From positions 1 to 64,000 of the forward strand of contig NZ_OY730254.1 of the NCBI RefSeq assembly GCF_963422545.1: 64,000 nucleotides of DNA. Reading direction: 5' to 3'. Positions 58,967 through 64,000 of this stretch are shown one piece after another. The stretch is from an uncultured Flavobacterium sp. (GTDB lineage: Bacteria; Bacteroidota; Bacteroidia; Flavobacteriales; Flavobacteriaceae). The translations under genes and the position numbers were made by a program. Below the pieces are notes generated by a model. It made no database searches. It worked only from the letters and a program-made list of their open reading frames with translations, and was not told the DNA's origin. How positions within the stretch are numbered: the stretch's first letter is position 1; each line of letters opens with the position of its first letter.

Positions 58967-61900
58967 TTAAAATTGTAAGTTCGCTCCAAGCATGAAAGAT
59001 TTTGCTTGTGGATAGATACCTTTGTCTACACCAAATACCTGACCTCCAATTTCAGGATCATATCCAGTGTATTTAGTAAATGTGATTAAATTCTCTCCTG
59101 TAACATAGAAACGAATCTTATCTGCACCAATTTTAGAGGATAAGTTAAAAGGAAGTGTGTATCCTAATTGAACAATTTTCAAACGTACATAATCTCCGCT
59201 TTCAAGATAAAAATCAGACATTTTACTGAAGTTTCCATTTCCGTCATTATTGGCAAGTCTAGGATAATCATTTGAAGTTCCTTCTCCTGTCCAACGATTT
59301 AAAACTTCTGTTTGGTAGTTTGCATTTAAGATATCCAATCTGCGTAATCCTTGAAAAATCTTGCTGCCTGCTGCTCCTTGAGCAAATGCCATAAAGTCGA
59401 AGTTTTTATAATCTAAATTAACTGTCAAACCAAAAGTATATTTTGGAATACTAGTTCCTAAATATTGTTTGTCATCATCAGTGATAGCACCATCTCCATT
59501 ATTATCAACCCAACGGAAATCCCCAGGTTTGGCATTTGGCTGGATCATACCTCCTGCTGCATTTGTATAAGCAGCAATTTCAGCTTGATTTTGAAAAATT
59601 CCTGCAGTTTTGTAACCAAAGAATTCATTATAAGAATGCCCTACCTGAGTTCTAGTAACAGGTCCCATAGATTGAAAACTGGCATCTCCAATGATATAGT
59701 TGTTTTCAGGTCCTACATACGTGATTTCATTTTTTAAGTAAGCAACATTTCCGTTTACCCCTAAATTAAACTCACCTAATTTTTTCTTATATCCTAATTC
59801 AACTTCTAAACCGCTGTTATTCATATTAGCAACGTTAGCCCATGGTTGTTCAGCAACTCCTACAAATCCAGGAATAACTACTGGTCTTAAAATACCTGTC
59901 GTCGTTTTTTTGTAATAATCAATAGTAAGATTAAAATCATTAAACAGTTTAGCATCAAAACCAAAACTTGTTTGAGCAGTTTCTTCCCATTTCAAATCAG
60001 GGTTATCTAGTGTTACATTAGCATAACCAGTTGTTATAGCTCCTGTATTCCCAAAAGAATAGTTATATCCTCCCGATACCAAAGAAAGGTATCTAAAATC
60101 AGTAAGGTTGTCATTACCAACAACTCCATAACCTCCGCGGAATTTTAATGTATTGACTATATTGTTTTCTTTCCAGAAATCTTCTTTTGAAACTACCCAT
60201 CCTAAAGAGAATGAAGGGAAAACTCCAAATTTATGATTTCCTCCAAAACGAGTTGATCCATCACGACGAATTACTCCTGTCAAAAGATATTTTTCTTTAT
60301 AATCGTAATTTAAACGGCCAAATAATGACGTTACTTTATGCTGAATATAGTCATCTGTAGAGCTTGTTCTATCTGCTTGTGGAATATCAAAGTCAAATGA
60401 TGCATCTTTGTAGTTTGTAATTGGCAAACCAAACATAGTATTTCCTACTTCTCCACCAATATTTTCAACATAAGATCCCTGACCCACCAAAACATTAATG
60501 TTATGATCTCCAAATCTATTAGCATAAGTAAGAACGTTCTCAACGTTCCAGTTGAATGATTTTCTGTTAATTTGATAATAACTGTTTTTCAGCGTATTTA
60601 CGTTTGAACTTAAGAAATTTACCGGTGTAAATCCTTGTTCTCCCCAATATGAAATTTTTCCTCCAAGGGTAGATCTAATTTTTAAATGATCTGTAATGTT
60701 TGCTTCAAGATAAGCATTTCCAACAAAATCATCAGACCAATTGTATCTTCCTAATCTTGTTTGAACATATCCTAAAGGGTTTGTCATTTCCTGACCTACC
60801 ACGCTCGAAATTCCGTAAGGATTCCCATTAGCATCACGAATTACAGGATTTGTAGAATATGGAGCTGAATTTGCAACAACTGGATCTGTAACCACCAAAG
60901 GAGTAGTTGGATCAAGGTTGATAGCAGAACTTAAAGGTCCACCAAATTCACTGTTTTTATTTCCAATATCCAACGTTTTTTGTCTTGCAAAACCAAAAGT
61001 TTGTCCAAAAGTAAAATACTTAGATATTTTGTGTGTAGAGTTTAAACGGAAACTCTTTTTAGTATAATTAGAGATATCACTTGTTACAATACCTTGTTGA
61101 TCCTGAAGACCAAAAGAAGCATAAAAAGTAGAAAACTCACCACCTCCACTAATACTTAATTCGTGAGAATATCTATAAGCGTGATCATTAAAAATAGCAT
61201 CTTGCCAATTTGTACCTGCACCTAAAGCATTAGGATTTGGATATTTAATTGATCCGCCATCAGCTACTGATTTTTCATTCATAATAGTAGCATACTGGGT
61301 AGCATTTAATAAATCTAATTTTTTAGCTGGAGAAGAAACTCCTGAAAAACCAGTATAGTTAACTGTTATTTTTCCAGATTTCCCTTTTTTAGTTGTAACT
61401 AGGATTACTCCAGTCGCAGCACGTGTTCCGTAAATTGCTGCAGATGCGGCATCTTTAAGAACCTCAATAGATTCAATATCTGATTGATTTAAGAAACCAA
61501 TTGCTCCTGCATCAACAACGTTACCATCTATTACCCAAAGCGGATTGTTACCACCATCTCCAAAAGTAGTTATACCGCGAATACGAATCGTAGAAGCTGC
61601 TCCGGGCTGACCTGAACTTGATGCAATAGTTACACCTGCAACTCTACCCTGAAGTGCTTGTTCTACACGTCCGTTTGGTACTTTTTCAAGATCAGCTGCT
61701 TTTACGCTGGAAATTGCTCCCGTAACTACTGATTTCTTTTGAGTACCATATCCTACAACCACAACCTCATTTAATGATTGTGATTCTGGTTTTAATTTAA
61801 TTGCAATTTTAGTTCTCCCATTTACAACTTCACTCACTGAAGCATATCCAATAAAAGAAACTGTTAAAACACCGTTTGAAGGGGCCTGAATTTGGAATTT

Positions 61901-62077
61901 TCCATCAAAATCTGATGCCGTAGACTTAGGTGTCCCTTTTAATACAATAGTTGCACCTGGAACTGGCATTCCACTTTCATCAGTTATTACTCCGTTTACC
62001 GTGACATCCTGAGCCATAGCGATAACCGAGAATAACAAAGACGAAACACAAAAAATAAATAATTTTGTTAATTTCAT
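58967..62077 (-). CDS. SusC/RagA TonB-linked outer-membrane transporter
   Basis: A 1036-residue protein: signal peptide (FCVSSLLFSVIAMAQ), a carboxypeptidase-regulatory-like domain (VNGVITDESGMPVPGATIVL), a TonB-box region, a plug (GRVAGVTIASSSGQPGAAST; NPLWVIDGNVVD) and a beta-barrel ending in aromatic MLGANLQF. It imports the oligosaccharides cut by the surface glucanases. First gene of the minus-strand PUL. Confidence 0.95.
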   Translation of the reverse strand: MKLTKLFIFCVSSLLFSVIAMAQDVTVNGVITDESGMPVPGATIVLKGTPKSTASDFDGKFQIQAPSNGVLTVSFIGYASVSEVVNGRTKIAIKLKPESQSLNEVVVVGYGTQKKSVVTGAISSVKAADLEKVPNGRVEQALQGRVAGVTIASSSGQPGAASTIRIRGITTFGDGGNNPLWVIDGNVVDAGAIGFLNQSDIESIEVLKDAASAAIYGTRAATGVILVTTKKGKSGKITVNYTGFSGVSSPAKKLDLLNATQYATIMNEKSVADGGSIKYPNPNALGAGTNWQDAIFNDHAYRYSHELSISGGGEFSTFYASFGLQDQQGIVTSDISNYTKKSFRLNSTHKISKYFTFGQTFGFARQKTLDIGNKNSEFGGPLSSAINLDPTTPLVVTDPVVANSAPYSTNPVIRDANGNPYGISSVVGQEMTNPLGYVQTRLGRYNWSDDFVGNAYLEANITDHLKIRSTLGGKISYWGEQGFTPVNFLSSNVNTLKNSYYQINRKSFNWNVENVLTYANRFGDHNINVLVGQGSYVENIGGEVGNTMFGLPITNYKDASFDFDIPQADRTSSTDDYIQHKVTSLFGRLNYDYKEKYLLTGVIRRDGSTRFGGNHKFGVFPSFSLGWVVSKEDFWKENNIVNTLKFRGGYGVVGNDNLTDFRYLSLVSGGYNYSFGNTGAITTGYANVTLDNPDLKWEETAQTSFGFDAKLFNDFNLTIDYYKKTTTGILRPVVIPGFVGVAEQPWANVANMNNSGLEVELGYKKKLGEFNLGVNGNVAYLKNEITYVGPENNYIIGDASFQSMGPVTRTQVGHSYNEFFGYKTAGIFQNQAEIAAYTNAAGGMIQPNAKPGDFRWVDNNGDGAITDDDKQYLGTSIPKYTFGLTVNLDYKNFDFMAFAQGAAGSKIFQGLRRLDILNANYQTEVLNRWTGEGTSNDYPRLANNDGNGNFSKMSDFYLESGDYVRLKIVQLGYTLPFNLSSKIGADKIRFYVTGENLITFTKYTGYDPEIGGQVFGVDKGIYPQAKSFMLGANLQF

Positions 62078-62422
62078 TTTTCTAAAAATTTTGGTTAATT
62101 AATTAGTAATTTGATGCAATAATAATGTTATTTTTTTACTATCAGCATTTAAAATTCCCTACAAAAACACATCAAACTAAAACTTATCACATTACAAAAA
62201 CACATCATTTTTTTTGTAATTACTTGATTTACATAGATTTAAAAAATAAATATTAAATGTTATCAAAATGTTAATTACAAAAATAAACACTACACTTGTA
62301 TAAGATTGCTTATTTTTAGTACTGAATTAGTTTTCTACATCGAAATAGTAGTCACAAATAGGAACCAAACAACTGAAAAACAAATATTTACAACCAAAAA
62401 ACCAAAATAAATAGAAAAATTT
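62078..62422. other. Divergent promoter region of the PUL and its regulator
   Basis: 345 AT-rich bases between divergent susC and the regulator. A minus-strand -7 candidate TATTTTTG is at 62285-62278. No clear dyad stands out. Binding sites of the propeller regulator are expected here but not identified. Confidence 0.5.
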
Positions 62423-64000
62423 ATGAAATTGATGAAATCATATTTTTATATTACTTTTTTTACATTATTCACAATCACCCTTTTTGGGCAAGTAAAAAAC
62501 ATTGGACTTCCTGATGTAAGAAATTACAAGCGAAATGAATATAAAGGCGGTACCCAAAACTGGAATATTGGTCAGGATAAAAACGGAAATCTGTACTTTG
62601 CTAACAATAATGGTCTTTTACAGTTTGACGGCTCTTCATGGCGAAAATATCCTTTGCCAAATCTAACTTCTGTGAGATGTTTGAAAATTGATGATTCGGG
62701 AAAGATTTTCGTTGGCGGTTATAATGAGTTTGGCTATTTTCAACCTGACAATAAAGGAAAACTTAAATACACATCATTAGCTAAACTGGTAGATAAAAAC
62801 AAAATCAAGATCATCGATTTTATCTGGAAAATACACTCTTTTAATAACCAGATCATTTTTCAGTCTTTTGCCAGGATTTACATATTCAAAAACGGAAAAT
62901 TATCAATTTTACAAGCTCCTAAACGCTTTCAATTTTCATTTATCGTCAACAACAAACTTTATTTACAAGATGTAGAGAAAGGAATAGTAGAATATAAAAA
63001 TGGAAAACTATATACATTAGCCAATACAACCAGTTTAAACAATACGGAGATCTGGGGAATGTATTCGATCGCAAAAAACAAAACCTTAATTATTACTCTC
63101 GAAAAAGGTTTGTTTATTTATGAAAACAATAAAGTAACACCTTGGGATACTGAAGCCAATAATTTTGTCAAAAGAAACAACTCATTAGGAGGCGTAACCA
63201 TTAACAACAATTTTATTGTCTTAAACACAGTCCTAGACGGCATTATAATCTGTGATTTTAACGGAAAAATAATCCAGCATATCAACAGAAAAAAGGGATT
63301 ACAAAATAATACTGTTCTAACCTCTTTTATAGACAATAAAAACAATCTTTGGCTAGGTCTTGATAATGGTATTGCATTTGTCAATGAGAGCTCTCCGTTT
63401 ACTTATTTCGGGTTTAGTTATGACATTAGTACTGTTTACGCTTCAGTAATTCACGACGGAAATTTGTATGTCGCAACAAATCAAGGTGTTTTTTATCACG
63501 CCTGGAACAATAGTTTTAAAGAAGATGTTTTTAAACTTGTTGAAGGAACTACAGCGCAATCGTGGAACGTTCAGGTAATTGACGATGAACTTATATGCGC
63601 AAACAATAGAGGCGCACTGCATATAAAAGGCGGAAAGGTTACTAATATTATAGATCCAAAAGGTTATTTTGGGTTCAAGAAAATACCAAATCATCCCGGA
63701 TTTTTTATTGGCTCGAACTATGATGGATTTGCTATATTCCAAAAAACACCAAATGGACTAGTTTACAAAAATCAACTTATAGGATTTGATAAATCATCAA
63801 ACAGTTTTGAACTTGATGATTCTTATTTATGGCTCAAAAAAGATGAGTCTATTTATAGAATGTCACTTAGCGATGATCTGACAAGATTTTCTTCGATCAA
63901 AAAAATTGATCATTTAACTCCTAAATATAAAAATATTGGAAGTCTCCAAAAAATTGACAATAGCATTTACTTTCAAACTAACAATCATTTTTATAAATAT
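62423..64000 (+). CDS. Propeller-type regulator of the PUL, truncated by the window edge
   Basis: An open frame of 526 codons runs from ATG at 62423 to the last base without a stop. A signal peptide (FTLFTITLFGQ) is followed by repeated beta-propeller blades of the two-component regulator type (NIGQDKNGNLYFANNNGLLQ, WRKYP, NLWLGLDNGIAF, NGDLYVATNQG-like NLYVATNQG). The rest probably holds a triple-tyrosine domain, a membrane helix and either a LuxR helix-turn-helix or a hybrid histidine kinase. It would sense glycan in the periplasm and switch on the divergent PUL. Confidence 0.8.
   Translation, partial: MKLMKSYFYITFFTLFTITLFGQVKNIGLPDVRNYKRNEYKGGTQNWNIGQDKNGNLYFANNNGLLQFDGSSWRKYPLPNLTSVRCLKIDDSGKIFVGGYNEFGYFQPDNKGKLKYTSLAKLVDKNKIKIIDFIWKIHSFNNQIIFQSFARIYIFKNGKLSILQAPKRFQFSFIVNNKLYLQDVEKGIVEYKNGKLYTLANTTSLNNTEIWGMYSIAKNKTLIITLEKGLFIYENNKVTPWDTEANNFVKRNNSLGGVTINNNFIVLNTVLDGIIICDFNGKIIQHINRKKGLQNNTVLTSFIDNKNNLWLGLDNGIAFVNESSPFTYFGFSYDISTVYASVIHDGNLYVATNQGVFYHAWNNSFKEDVFKLVEGTTAQSWNVQVIDDELICANNRGALHIKGGKVTNIIDPKGYFGFKKIPNHPGFFIGSNYDGFAIFQKTPNGLVYKNQLIGFDKSSNSFELDDSYLWLKKDESIYRMSLSDDLTRFSSIKKIDHLTPKYKNIGSLQKIDNSIYFQTNNHFYKY

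Overview
The window looks like a chromosomal segment of a Flavobacterium-type member of the Bacteroidota (F. johnsoniae-like). Evidence: AT-rich DNA, several promoter -7 elements of the Bacteroidota form TAnnTTTG, weak Shine-Dalgarno signals, a SusC/SusD polysaccharide-utilization locus, and typical flavobacterial families (DUF3127, DUF4301, group III truncated globin, bacterial GGGP synthase). No rRNA, tRNA, CRISPR array, phage or classical insertion sequence was seen.

Layout. 1-2.5 kb: translation genes (end of rplM, rpsI, rpsB, tsf), with a structured leader in front of rpsB. 2.5-6.1 kb: Dcp peptidase, queuosine-precursor transporter YhhQ and Tag glycosylase. 6.1-13.8 kb: a TPP-riboswitch-controlled thiamin operon (thiS, thiC, a ThiE/TenI paralogue, thiD, thiE, thiG, thiH, thiF-like). 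It is interrupted between thiG and thiH by a 584-bp unit that encodes a GxxExxY putative nuclease and is bounded by perfect 32-bp inverted repeats. 13.8-19.6 kb: housekeeping genes (MOSC, aat, DUF3127, flavin reductase, histidine kinase, HIT, greA, a degenerate Rieske-like lipoprotein). 19.6-26.5 kb: a TonB-dependent receptor under a second TPP riboswitch, so probably a thiamin receptor, and an operon of GGGP synthase, PnuC-type transporter, NadR-like kinase fused to DUF4301, and arfB. 26.5-28.8 kb: a cysteine-free Crp/Fnr regulator, a palindromic operator, a small membrane protein and a truncated hemoglobin, then a phosphopantetheinyl transferase. 28.9-31.6 kb: a three-gene glycan cassette (PIG-L-like deacetylase, glycosyltransferase, Amj-type lipid II flippase). 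32-44.3 kb: ahcY, SMR transporter, acetyltransferase, a four-gene alkylation-repair island, two SDRs with an AraC regulator, YjbR, an NrtR-like regulator and a transglutaminase-fold protein.

44.3-64 kb is one polysaccharide-utilization locus on the minus strand: SusC, SusD, a PKD-type surface lipoprotein, a frameshifted GH30, three intact GH30s, GH5 with a CBM6-like end, GH16, an endonuclease/exonuclease/phosphatase-fold protein and GH3. A divergent propeller-type regulator runs off the right edge. The enzyme set fits beta-glucans with 1,3 and 1,6 linkages (laminarin or fungal wall glucan): lipoprotein glucanases cut at the surface, SusCD imports, and the GH3 finishes in the periplasm.

Between genes lie several families of palindromic repeats. 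The strongest candidate for something undescribed is the GxxExxY gene flanked by perfect inverted copies of a GCAGATT-rich repeat inside the thiamin operon. It suggests a nuclease-linked, MITE-like repeat system.
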